64,000 nt of DNA from Ptychodera flava (lineage: Eukaryota > Hemichordata > Enteropneusta > Ptychoderidae), in assembly GCF_041260155.1 (NCBI RefSeq), contig NC_091930.1, positions 41,546,096-41,610,095 of the forward strand, given 5' to 3'. Below the pieces are notes generated by a model, which saw only the letters and a list, made by a program, of their open reading frames with translations, had not been told where the DNA came from and made no database searches. A program made the translations under genes and the position numbers. Positions 1-10,540 of this stretch are shown piece by piece. Each line of letters begins with the position of its first letter. The stretch's first letter is position 1.

Positions 1-940
1 ATTCCAGAGATCTCGTCAAACCTGCCCAACTACATCTCCGCTGAACTGCGCAACACTACTCATCTACGGGGATTGCACTTGGCCAACCAAGTTTCTAACG
101 CCAAGTCAATCGAAGTTGACGTACTCATCGGAGCTGATCAATATTGGAACTTTGTCGGAGACCACATCGCGCGCGGTGTAGGTCCAACTGCAGTATCATC
201 AAAATTCGGTTATTTATGGTCTGGCCCTAAAGTGGCAAGAAATCAGACTCAGACGTCAGTACTCTACGTGTGAACGCTGAAGCACATGGTGTCGAATACC
301 CAATCGAAAACCACTAGGATTTACAGCTCATCGGAATCGAACCAGAAACACTTCATGATGAAAACAACGACTTCGGAATGGATCGAAACACTCATTTGCA
401 TCCTCAACAAAATGACCGACCAGTCTGCACTCCTCTCGATAGCACGTGTGCAGTAAATCACGTTGCTTCAGCCGACAATGCCATGGTCCGGTATCAACCA
501 GAACTCGATTCCGTGGTCAGCGATATAATGCAGCATATCGGAGAACTTTCTCACCAAACCCCTGGCAAGGCTGACTTACCAAATACGAAGACCAACCCTC
601 CAGTCAACGTTTGGATGCCATATGCACAGAATATTTCTCATTCCAATTCATTGTACAAGTTGCTACGTATCACTACGTATGTGTTATGATTGTTATCTCG
701 ATTGAAACGAAAGGACGACACACCACCATCGAGAATCAGCACTTCAGACGAAATACGATGTGACGTCAGCAATGAGAAGACCAAAATCCGCCCATCGAAA
801 GGAAGTCATCCAGAGATACAATCATATCAGAACTCACATAGACTTTCGAATCTCATCAAAACTCTTCCACATCGAACGTAATCTAATCAGACTTCAACAT
901 TTTGATTCGTTTAATTTGAAATCACATGTAAATCTTTCCC
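1..940 (+). mobile_element. BEL/Pao LTR retrotransposon remnant (partial pol)
   Basis: Fossil. Translated segments at about 4-270 and 320-700 match BEL/Pao pol. The first resembles the protease-like region typical of BEL (motif VDVLIGADQYWNF followed by a GPTAV...GYLWSGP block). The second resembles the stretch before integrase (a LLRIT...L block, then LSRLKRK). Reverse transcriptase and most of integrase are not seen, so the copy is internally deleted or cut by the window edge. It is broken in several places, roughly five or more, and looks old. A TIR element lies directly downstream at 946. Confidence 0.7.
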
Positions 941-945
941 TATTA

Positions 946-2661
946 GGGATAGACCATTAGATCTTGGGAGGGGGGTGGTCAAAACAGAAAAAAAATCGGA
1001 GCAGAAAGTTAGCAAAAAAAAAATCTTCAAACTAGTTTGCAAAATAAAAAAAACATAAATAAGAAGACAAATGCGTAAAAAAATTCTGCAAAAGTCTTAA
1101 AAACCTTGATTTTACCGACAGGAGCAACTTTCTGTATTTTTAGTACATCCTCCAGGCACAGTTTTGATTTTAATTTATACATTTAGAGTGACTGTATCCC
1201 TTATACTGGAAGTTGTGATTATCTTATCTTTTCAGGACTTTTGTATTCTTATCACTTGAAAATTATAAAATTATAGAGCCTGTTTTCTACTTTTTTCCTG
1301 CGTACAAACCAAGCAGGTACACTGGGTAAAACATTGAAACTATGGTGTGGTTGTCAGGACAGAAAGTTATATTTGCCTTTTAAGATCAAGGTAAATAGAT
1401 GCAGGCCACATCAGGTTCATTTTTTTTCACAGCATTTATTGCAATGATGAATGCAAGAATGGGAGAACAAGTAGAAACACGTCAATAATGATAAAAACAA
1501 CATATCAAGTCATTATGTATTATTTTGCTTTAGTTTTTCTTTTGAAAAGGCATTTTCAATTTTTCACTCAAAAAACAGCCTCAAAAAACAACAGTAACAC
1601 ATTTTTTAACATTCAACAATACACTACGTAGAATGCCATCTATCCAACAAATCCCAACACAAAAACACACAAAAGGGTTTAACTTTGAAAGTTTCTCGAT
1701 AGCTAATACTGAATACATCTACATGAATAATCGTTTGAGTGTAGCAAATGCTGAATGACAATTATCTGAAGAACTTTTCCACGACAAAAAAGAGCATGAT
1801 TTAAACAAATCTTAAGGGACTTATGTAGCAAATTTCAAAGAGATAGGACAAGCCTTCAGAGAATACAGTTTTTTGACCATGAATGGCATAAATTGCCCTA
1901 AAAAGACAAATATTGAAATTTCACCACATTTATACACATCAAATCAATTTGGACATGCTGCTACAGAGAAATAGATGTTTTGATCAAAAAAGGGCAACAA
2001 TTGCTCTAAAAACACAAATATGCAAATTTCACTATATTTTGCAAACAGCTTCTCAGCTTGTCAAAATCAATTGTAAATCATGAGATATGCATGATGTTTG
2101 GTGGGGTGAATGTAGGCATTTCACCACGCAGTAGAAAGGGAAGCCAGGAAACCAAAATAGTCAATTTTCAAAACTATAGGAAGCTACTGAGGAGCAAGAA
2201 GACCATGTTTCAGAGGAAGATGTGTAATCTGAAAAAATGCTCCCCAAGTTTCGACCAAATAACACCATTTTAATCTCTATTTTCAAAAACCCAACGGCAG
2301 GAGGGGGAACACCCCTCTCTGACCTCACCCCGCAAACATACTCCCCAAGTGCCACCAAATAACACCATTTTTATCTCTCTTTTTCAAATGCTCCAACTGA
2401 AGGAGGGGGCACCCCCTCCTGACCCCCCCCCCCCCGTGACCACTTGCGCGGTCGCTTGTGGTGCTTCGCACCACATCCTTGCCGTCTTTATCCTCAGACA
2501 GCAACGAACTACAAAAAAATTATAAATCTGAAAATTTACTCTGAAAAAAATTTGCACAGCTCATCTCAATGTGAAAAAATATTAGAAATTTACAATAGTA
2601 ACAAAAAAATTTTCACAATTCATTGTGACCATCCCCCTCCTAAGATCTAATGGTCCATCCC
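946..2661. mobile_element. 1.7-kb non-autonomous TIR DNA transposon, copy 1
   Basis: Both ends carry a near-perfect inverted repeat of about 36 bp. The left end begins GGGATAGACCATTAGATCTT and the right end is its reverse complement with a few changes. The element is flanked by TTA on both sides (943-945 and 2662-2664). A 3-bp TWA duplication and G-rich termini fit PIF/Harbinger. A second copy lies at 48377-50027. No transposase frame is present. Internal sub-repeats with GGAGGGGG runs occur near 2230-2430. It has inserted into the tail of the BEL/Pao remnant. Confidence 0.85.
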
Positions 2662-2664
2662 TTA

Positions 2665-3067
2665 CTTTTTGCGTCGTTGGGAGTATGTCGAAGACAAATA
2701 ACAGTTTATTTGAACTTTATATAGTATCCTCGATGCGATATATTCAGCCAATCAGACACTTCAATGACTTTCTACCAATCACAGTGGACTAATCTCCGCC
2801 AAAATGTTCTCATTTGGCTTTCTATCGCGTTCGTTGCAAGCCTATGAACGGCGCGTTTAGTTTGCTACATTTGTTCATTCCTTCTTTCGCTCCGTCAGTG
2901 CAGCAATAAACTTAGTGAGTTCATTGCAAATACACGATTGTTGTTGCTTCTTTGCGAAGTCAGACTTAGCAACCTTGATCATAAAATCCATCCGCATAAG
3001 GCTCTGTGTTACAGCTCTGCGTGCAGTAATTTCTTTTCCTCCCAGTGCTTTTCCGAACCCTTAACAA
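2665..3067 (+). mobile_element. Possible BEL/Pao 3' LTR remnant
   Basis: The sequence right after the TIR element starts like an LTR (TTGGGAGTATGTCG near 2679), has AATAAA near 2905 and ends in CCCTTAACA near 3066. Its place and orientation suit the 3' LTR of the BEL/Pao remnant, split from pol by the nested TIR element. No second LTR lies in the window to confirm it. Broken and old. Confidence 0.35.
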
Positions 3068-3394
3068 TTGCGACGTCCCATCTCGGTCCTACGGCAAGAA
3101 TGAGTCGTTTACAGTGCAGACGGCCTGGTTGCGTTGAAACTACCTCGCCATCCAGTAATTTCCCTCGAATTTTAATGATGTTGTTACTTTCCTTTTATAT
3201 GACCTTTACTCCTGATAACATAGAAAGACATGTCTATGTTGTTCTCCGTGTTGTGATATCTTGTTTCTTTGTCTATATCTCTTTTTGCCACCTACTTTAT
3301 CGTTTTTTAGTCTTGATATGCAAGTTGTCCTGTGAGTGTGTAAATTGTGTGTAATTTGTCTTTCGTGACTAACTCCCTCCGTTACTACAGTCAT

Positions 3395-3395
<1 letters not shown>

Positions 3396-3482
<87 letters not shown>
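3396..3482. repeat. (CT)n microsatellite
   Basis: About 85 bp of nearly pure CT repeat just downstream (minus sense) of the macro-domain exon. It produces spurious SLSLSL and ERERER frames. Confidence 0.95.
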
Positions 3483-3486
<4 letters not shown>

Positions 3487-3547
3487 TTTTGACATTCAGA
3501 GCTGTGCGGTAGATAATATTTATTCCTTAAGTCTTTGTTGTGTATAC

Positions 3548-4135
3548 CTGCATCGATGATAGCTTTGGCAACTCCACCGCCGTGGTCCAGCCTATTATTA
3601 GCTGGATTCACGATAGCATCGACCCACATCTTAGTGATATCTCATTTCAAAACAAATACCCTTGGTCAAGCATACAGTTGAACATGGCAGACACTGGTAA
3701 AACTGGAGTGCAATCTTTTAGGTCCCTCTATTTCCTCTGTAAGACCAGTGCGACCACTCCTACATATTGAAACGTCTATGATAACGCCTGTCATGGCAGA
3801 TTGCGTCCAGATACTTATACTTTTTTCACCGTGTCAATGTTTTGCTTTCTACCATGTATAATCACCCCAGTTGCATCGGTGTTTTCGTCATTCTTTTCCT
3901 TGATCGCGATACCAGTTTCAATGAACTCGTCAATAACAGTTTTCAAGTGTTTGAACATAAATTCAACCGTTCGACTAGCGACATCGATGAATCTGTTAAT
4001 GCTTGTATTGCAGTCGATGTATCTTTTTATACCTACCGTAGCTCCACCGACATCATTGACAAATCCAGTGACAGTTATGTAAGTCTGGCTAGCACAATAT
4101 TCGACCACAAACTGAAAGTTCTCTTGCGACCTCCA
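3548..4135 (-). CDS. PARP14-like gene fragment: KH-like region and start of a macro domain
   Basis: On the minus strand, about 4108-3820 encodes a KH-like segment typical of PARP14/ARTD8 proteins ([14 protein letters not shown], ending [16 protein letters not shown]). Then 3660-3548 encodes the start of a macro domain: [15 protein letters not shown], then [15 protein letters not shown], containing the NPAN and GGGVA loops that bind ADP-ribose. The exon ends at a GT donor (CAG|GTATAC) at 3548. The reading frame is interrupted about twice between KH and macro. The rest of the macro domain would come from an exon below 3400, which I do not find, so this is a fragment or a broken copy. Macro domains read or remove ADP-ribose; PARP14 family members act in nucleus and cytosol. 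Confidence is high for the family and low for intactness. Confidence 0.65.
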
Positions 4136-4144
4136 CGCCGTCTT

Positions 4145-4690
4145 ACCAATAAACTATACATATTAAGAGAGGCCCTTTCCTATCTTTCAAGCAAAATAAC
4201 ATTTACATGGTTTATGATTCATGATTCGAGGCACAAAGGGAAACAGTACCCCTACCTCTTATATTATAATGTTGTTTTAAAAAAATCACTTAAAATTGAC
4301 ACAAACTGGAAGTCTTGAGCTTTGCAACTATAAAATAGGCGACTTTCCCCCAAAAAAACTATACATGTTCAGAAAAGCCCTTTTTCAGAGCTTTCAATCA
4401 GTATAACATTTATGTGGTTTTATAATTCATGGTTCGAGGCAGAAAGGGAAACATTACCCCTACCCCATATAATATAATTTTGTTTTGAAAAAATACTTAA
4501 AAGCGACACAAACTGAAAGGTTTAAGCTTTGTAACTTTCAAACATTTGACTTTTTCTCATAAAACTATACATGTTCAGAAAGGCCTGATCCATCACTTTT
4601 AAACTATGTAACATGTTTATGGTTTCATCATTCATGATTCAAAACAGCAAGGGAAACATTACCCCTACCCCTTATATTACATACGGATAA
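4145..4690. repeat. ~208-bp tandem repeat, about 2.6 units
   Basis: Units begin near 4150, 4357 and 4562 with AACTATACAT...AGA.AGGCC and contain ATTCATGATTC and GGGAAACA.TACCCCTACC. They differ at many positions, so the array is old. It adjoins the 5' side of the KH/macro exon. Confidence 0.8.
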
Positions 4691-5112
4691 GTGGCATACC
4701 ACGTATTTAAAAACTATCTACTGTTGATTGACCAATCAGAGTGCTCAATTCAGGGTGTTTTATTTACTCATAAAGCCTTGGTCACCAAATTCCAGAAACG
4801 AATGACAGCGCCGTAGTAGAGTACTGTCCAATCAAAAGTGAACATGTCATATTCTGTAGACATCTGGTACGTTTTAATATTCAAATTTGCTAACACAGCG
4901 GAAACCAGCTGCAACACAAAATCTGCTGTGCCCTAGGGCATTTATATAATGTGCCCTAGGGCATTTATAGGATGTTCCATTACATTGGAAGGTTATCTCA
5001 CAAATAAAAGTTTTAATTCATATCCTAAACATGTTACATTGACAAAGGGGACGGTTGACGTAAACACATTGAAAACGAAAATATATCAGTTAGGGGCGAT
5101 AGTTTTTAAGTT

Positions 5113-5250
5113 GGATAAAGCCCGAGTACGAGGGCTCTTCTGGTATATAAAGTCCAACCCTACGATAAAATGTCTCGGCCTGCGGCCTCGACATTTTATC
5201 GTTGGGTTGGACTTATATACCAGAAGAACCCTCGTACTCGGGCTTTATCC
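5113..5250. repeat. Large hairpin (foldback), arms about 60 bp
   Basis: The left arm from GGATAAAGCCCGAGTACGAG is matched by its reverse complement ending at 5250, with only a few mismatches. The centre lies near 5182 and is itself GC-rich (GGCCTGCGGCC). It looks like a foldback MITE. Confidence 0.85.
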
Positions 5251-6990
5251 TATACTAAGAAAACAAGCTCATGCACCCACTAAATCTCAAGACAGATACT
5301 TTAAGTATTGATTTTCTAGTTTATTGCATTTAGTTCTTCAAAAAAAATTTACACCTTATGAAAAAACTGTTTAAGGAACGGGAACTTAATTATTGGGTTT
5401 CAAAGTTAGCAAATTTTACGATTTACGGTCCGATATAAAGTCTAATCGACATTCGAATATTATCTATCCCCATTAAGGTATATATGAATGAAAAATCCAT
5501 AATCTGGGCCTTCCGAAAATGTAACGTTTTATATGTATTGTTATTGTTATAGTACCCGTTCCCCATTGTTGAAATTCAAGATGGCGGCCAAGATGGCGCC
5601 AAAGGAAGCCTATTGGACAATATTTGACTTTAGGAACATCTTAATTATTAATTATAGACCCTAAGGATTACAAAATGTAGGTTAAAATACATCCAGGGGG
5701 TGCATGGGAACCCTACCTTCCGACCCGACTATATAGCCAAGGATACTCAGAAAGACCGCTGAATGCCGATGTTAAAATATATACTGCAAGATCCGAGGTG
5801 CAAAACTTGAAATATACCCACATTTTTGTGCCGAGCTCGGTTGTTGTTTTGCAACCGATGCATGGCGCCACCACAGCTGCTCGATCTGATACTTTTGTTT
5901 ACTCGATAATACCTTTGCTTCGACATGAACCACGACTTTTCGCATCGTATGACCTTAATTGTTGGGGGAAGTCCCGACGTGGTAGGATGTCTTTGTTCGT
6001 GGTGACACCAGATTTATTTGGCGAACCAAAGAGCACACGTCATCGCTATATTCGTTCACAAAGGCGGAAAGATAAGATACTTCGTAAAAGCATCGCATAA
6101 TCTTAGAGCGCCACGAGCTAACATTGCAGTGTAGGTAGTTTCCTACGATTGCCGTGCGCCATAATCACGAATTTGTAAGCATCTTCTCTGAAGGAAAATA
6201 GTTTGGATATAATGACCAAAAATTGTGATCTTGAATCAACATACGTCCACGAAAGCAATAACGATGAACTGTGGCTTCCGAAGCTGCATCTGACAGGGCA
6301 GAAGGACAAAACGACCAAAGAGAAGTCCAAGGCATTGAAACACAGAGACGCGTATCTTGGGCGATGGCACTCTCATGCTTGTCTACCTAGAAATGACGTA
6401 TATGTAGTACCAACGAACTCTGAACATCTCGTGTAGTCAATTGAAGATTACCAGTACCTCTCAGCAAGCTAAGACAAGCCCATGAGTAAAAGCAGGGTAA
6501 GATGATCTAACGAGATAAACATTACGTGAAAAACGAATAGTAGGCCTAATAGTTGTTCTGACAACCTGTACACAACGAATTTCAACTTGTTTGGGTAGAA
6601 CAAAAGTAGTTCTTTCAAAACCTGAAAAGTTTCAAATATTAAACTGCAAAGGTTAATGAGTATGTGGTTGTCACTCAGCAACCAAATGCTAAACATATTT
6701 GTAAAAGTTGAAACTGCTGTCTCTTTCGTACAACTACAATTATTGTAGTCAGAAGAGTGGGTTGTGTAGCTGAACGAGTCATAATAGCCTTGAGGGCAAA
6801 TCCTCCATTTTAAGTATCTTGTGTCAAATAATAAAGTCTTGAGTTCCTGCTCCATTAGGCCAGGAAGAAAAAATAAATTGTTCATCGGAATCGCCGCTTC
6901 TACTTTGGAGTATTTGGAATTTTTTTGTTTTTTTTTTTGATCGCGGCGAATTCTTACTTCCGCATTACAAATATTTTAAGTACTGCCGCT
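5251..6990. other. No gene recognised
   Basis: Open frames of 60-138 codons occur on both strands (5798-6100 plus, 6203-6436 plus, 6469-6885 minus). None shows a known domain. The minus frame is dominated by T-rich codons. Confidence 0.5.
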
Positions 6991-6991
6991 G

Positions 6992-7495
6992 GTGGCGCCC
7001 TACACTTTGTCGGGTTTTCGCGGGCACGAGATTTTGAATGAGACTTCCGACGTAGTTGACCGCCAACACGTTGTTGTTACGTCTGAATTTGGCGAATCAC
7101 GACGCAAAGTGGGTCGATTTGGCCAGAAATTCCCTCGTTTTGTAAAGGTTCGTACATGTCACATCGTGAGTATTAATTTGATCGCCAACATTCGACGTGA
7201 TGGCCAACAGTTAGTTCCAAAGACGCTACTCAGTGTTTGTCTTGATATTACGTTTGGCGATTTATTCAACAAGATCGTGACAGCAGATGGACGGTGCGTC
7301 AGATTGAATGAAAATTGCATCGAAAGTATAAAAATTACGGCAATGACAAAACACATGGTTGCGTCGATGTTAAAGTACGATCTGAATGATGACTATATAA
7401 CTTCATTCGATCACAGTACAGTGTTGTTAGACCATTGTGTAAAATGTGTAGAGACAGTGGTAAAGAGGCCAAAACACGGGGCCAAAGTAAAATGA
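6992..7495 (+). CDS. Unrecognised 167-codon open frame
   Basis: An uninterrupted frame with fairly mixed codon use, including a basic stretch (ESRRKVGRFGQKFPRFVKVR near residues 55-74) and mixed hydrophobic residues after it. I recognise no domain, signal peptide or membrane segment. It lies 0.9 kb upstream of two RRM/KH-type exons on the same strand (8369-8845) and could be an upstream exon of that gene, or relic transposon sequence. No clear acceptor or donor ties it to them. It could equally be a chance frame. Confidence 0.2.
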   Translation: MAPYTLSGFRGHEILNETSDVVDRQHVVVTSEFGESRRKVGRFGQKFPRFVKVRTCHIVSINLIANIRRDGQQLVPKTLLSVCLDITFGDLFNKIVTADGRCVRLNENCIESIKITAMTKHMVASMLKYDLNDDYITSFDHSTVLLDHCVKCVETVVKRPKHGAKVK

Positions 7496-8368
7496 AAGAA
7501 CTCAGATGCTAGGTCCCACCAGGACAATATTGAAGGACAATACTGAATCGTTGGATTCAGTGATTTGCTGTACATTTCAGTTTATTCTGAGTGTTGAAAT
7601 TCTTGTCCGCGGAGTGACGTCAATATCACCTATTGCACGCGAGTGAGGTGAATTGGGATTTGACTATACAGGACAGTGAACAATGCAGAAATTATGTGTC
7701 AAGGACAGAACTTAGTGTTTATCATTGACATAATGTTGAAACTTTGAATACTGGTGTAAAGGTTGAAAAATTCACACTTCAATATTTTGTTCTCACGGCA
7801 GTGTGACGCAAAAATGACGTGAAAAACCGCAAGTTCCCGGATGTCTGCGGTCAAGAATACTCAGAATATGTTGTGCAAACACTAACTGTGAATGTAATGG
7901 CCTATGTTATTGTTGGGAAATATAGTATTGAATTCAGTTACCAGCATCAGTGTTTCTTGTCTGAGATATTTCTGGTAAAAAGGGAAACAATTATCTTGCC
8001 TTGTCTGCATCTGTGCAAAAATGCCAGAGAACCGAGTTTACCTTCGGCCTAAAAAATAAAAAATAAAAAATAAAAAAAATTCGCTCGCCGCTCCTGGGAC
8101 TTGGTCCAAAAAATCCGATGAGCAAGATTTTTTTTCTCTGGCCTTAGCTATAATTTTTGGCAAGCAGGATCTCATCATTTTGTAGCTGTACCAGATCTTT
8201 AATGTTATCAAAGGGTGTGCATGGCATTAACCTTCAAATCTATAAAAAAACTGAGAGTAATAAAAATTACATCACTGTCACAGTGCTTATGCTTAACTCC
8301 ACTAAAGACGTTTCCATTAACAGTTTTTATAGTGCTTCTTGTATGAAACATTGTCTTTCCGATTTCAG

Positions 8369-8845
8369 TAACAAAACGTGTGTTGGAACACAGGCACACC
8401 TTTGACGATGAGTTTGAACTCCAAGTTGAACGCCACAAACCGTTTAAAGTTTCCGAGGAAATTATAGTGGTGAGTATTTTAAGAGTCAACTTATGACTCG
8501 GACGTCTATCAACCATGAACTCAAAAAAAATGTGACATAAGAGCGTTGGGTGTTGATTTCTATGCAACTCCCAAATTAAACATTCTTGCATGTTCCCCAA
8601 TTCATTCGCAATTTCAGCTCTGTTTGTTCCATTCGCAGCCTTTTAGTCAGGTCAGAGCCGTTTTGTCTGATGACATACTGGGTCTACTCAAAGGTGACAA
8701 GAAATTAGTGTCCGACCGCATGACTGCCGAGTCTGGAACGACGTGGAGAATAGTGACGAGGAACGGAAAAGATTATTACACCATCAACGGATATTACCAA
8801 CAGTTTGTGGATGCCCATTCGTTCTTGTTCAACTGTACCAGATAG
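8369..8845 (+). CDS. Last two exons of an RRM/KH-like gene, PARP10/14 type
   Basis: Exon A (8369-8469) follows a TTTCAG acceptor and ends at a GTGAGT donor. It encodes the last part of an RRM: TKRVLEHRHTFDDEFELQVE, then RHKPF, the same ending seen in PARP14-type RRMs and in exon 5 of the minus-strand gene at 33805-33889. Exon B (8639-8845) follows a TTCGCAG acceptor in phase 0, encodes 68 residues (starts PFSQVRAVLSDDILGLL) and stops at 8843-8845. Its spacing after the RRM and the GYYQQFVDAHSF helix suggest a KH-like fold, but that is inference. AATAAA lies 120 bp after the stop. Upstream exons with the first half of the RRM were not found. The two exons are intact. Confidence 0.55.
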
Positions 8846-8964
8846 TGTATTCACCTTGACCAAGGACAGACCCGTGTCTTCCTGACGTCATCTCCTAAAA
8901 CTTGTGTACATTTTTTCTAACTGAATTACTTGATTTTTTACGATATGTGATTTCAACGACTGTT

Positions 8965-8970
8965 AATAAA
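8965..8970 (+). promoter_or_regulatory. Polyadenylation signal AATAAA
   Basis: A canonical AATAAA about 120 bp after the stop at 8845, on the same strand. It supports 8639-8845 as a true 3' exon. Confidence 0.5.
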
Positions 8971-9117
8971 TCGCCATCACATCTCTTCTTCGTTTCACTT
9001 CAATATGCCTGTTATAATGAGCTTTAATAATGTATCTGTCATGGGTCTGACTAAGACATTGAAGATTATGTCATTGCAACAAATCGGTAAATTTGCAGAA
9101 TAACGACTTCTAGTTAA

Positions 9118-9302
9118 AGGTATACAGTCACTTGTAATTTAAATATGCTCATATATGGTCAAAGGGGCGTTCCTTGGTATTCAAAATGCCCATGTGAGGG
9201 CGCTGTTTTTAAAATGCGGCCACCCGCTTAAAATCTGTGATTGGTAAGATTTTCTATTTCCATGGTAACTGTGGCAAAATTGGAACAGGTGACAGTATAC
9301 CT
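9118..9302. mobile_element. 185-bp MITE with TTAA target duplication
   Basis: Inverted ends AGGTATACAGTCAC (left) and its complement GTGACAGTATACCT (right) are flanked on each side by TTAA (9114-9117 and 9303-9306). The TTAA duplication recalls piggyBac, but the termini lack the usual CCC start, so the superfamily is open. Confidence 0.8.
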
Positions 9303-9306
9303 TTAA

Positions 9307-10540
9307 CATAATTTAAGTGTATCTAGTGTACGTTATCGCCATTTCCCTTTCACGTTCAATTTTGTAGGATCTTTATAAAATCTTCTCGACCTAGCCCTTG
9401 ACATTTGTAACGCATTTGTTTGCATCATGATGAGTGCAATATATAAGTCAAATTTCGTTGTAAAAGATATGCCTCAGAAATTTAGTCCGAACTTTTAAAA
9501 AGTGTCACCAATACTTTCATAAAATACATACTTTTGTAAAATGTTTTAAAACTGCTAAATAAAGCAATGACTTTATGAGTGGACTTTATAGTGGCTATGT
9601 AATTCCATTCTTGAAGGGACAAAGTCGCTCTTTATTAAAGCCTTTTGATTATTGTTTGTTATGAAAATGACTTACGCTTGACTTTTTGAAACATTTTGAA
9701 AGGCTGGCCAACTTTCCAAAACCTCAACATTGCTTGCAGCTATAAAAGATTAAATATCAAGATCACAAGTTCAACTGTACAACTCTCACTTCACATGGCT
9801 TAACACATACTGTTGCATACAGTTTAGGTCTGACCTCCCGCAAACTTTTGTGATGAAATTTTAATAGGCGGTGCCTTTCATATAGATAAGGATAGCAACT
9901 TGTCCCTATATTGTGGTTGTTTATCGTTATCATTGGAGAGCAAGCCGGAGCTTGAAAATTTTTGCAGTTATGTACAATCGTAATTTTGTATACTGAGTAA
10001 TTTTATGCAGTTATTCAATGTATTATTGATAACAAAAATGCTTTGTTCCTCTAAGAGACTGTCCCACACCTGTCAGTAACTAGTGTAAGCTGTGGTCATT
10101 TATTCAATAGTGGCAGGACGACTTAATTATCGAATTATTAATGGCCAGCTATTTAAAAACTTGTGATATTTTGGCCAAGTGCAAGCCGGTATCATTTGTT
10201 CTCTATACATATTATCAATGCAAATACTGTATGCAACTGCCAAGCGTAAATAGTAAGCAGGTGCAACGTTTGAAAAATTTTCAACAATTTTTGTTTTCAA
10301 TGAAAGCCTCTGTAGCTGTAACTCTTGCAATTTGTTGACCTGAAAAAGGCTTTCTATTTTCTCTGGCTTTCTTTAATTTTACAAACTTAAATGATATAGT
10401 CTTTTACTACTGAAAAATTGACCAAGTAAATTTAAATTTTAACCGTTATTTTGATTTGCCGCCATTATAAACATAGGGCCAAAGTCCCTGAAGCTACTAT
10501 AGACATGGATACAAAATTAAGTATTTCCTGACTGTATGAA
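9307..10540. other. No gene recognised
   Basis: AT-rich intergenic DNA; I see no coherent domain, TIR pair or RNA gene here. Confidence 0.5.

Noticed and set aside
3347-3629. SLSLSL and ERERER frames
   Set aside because: CT microsatellite; only the first 28 codons of the minus frame (macro domain) are real.
6469-6885. 138-codon minus frame rich in Leu and Phe, possibly a membrane protein
   Set aside because: No family match, no splice context, and the hydrophobicity follows from base composition.
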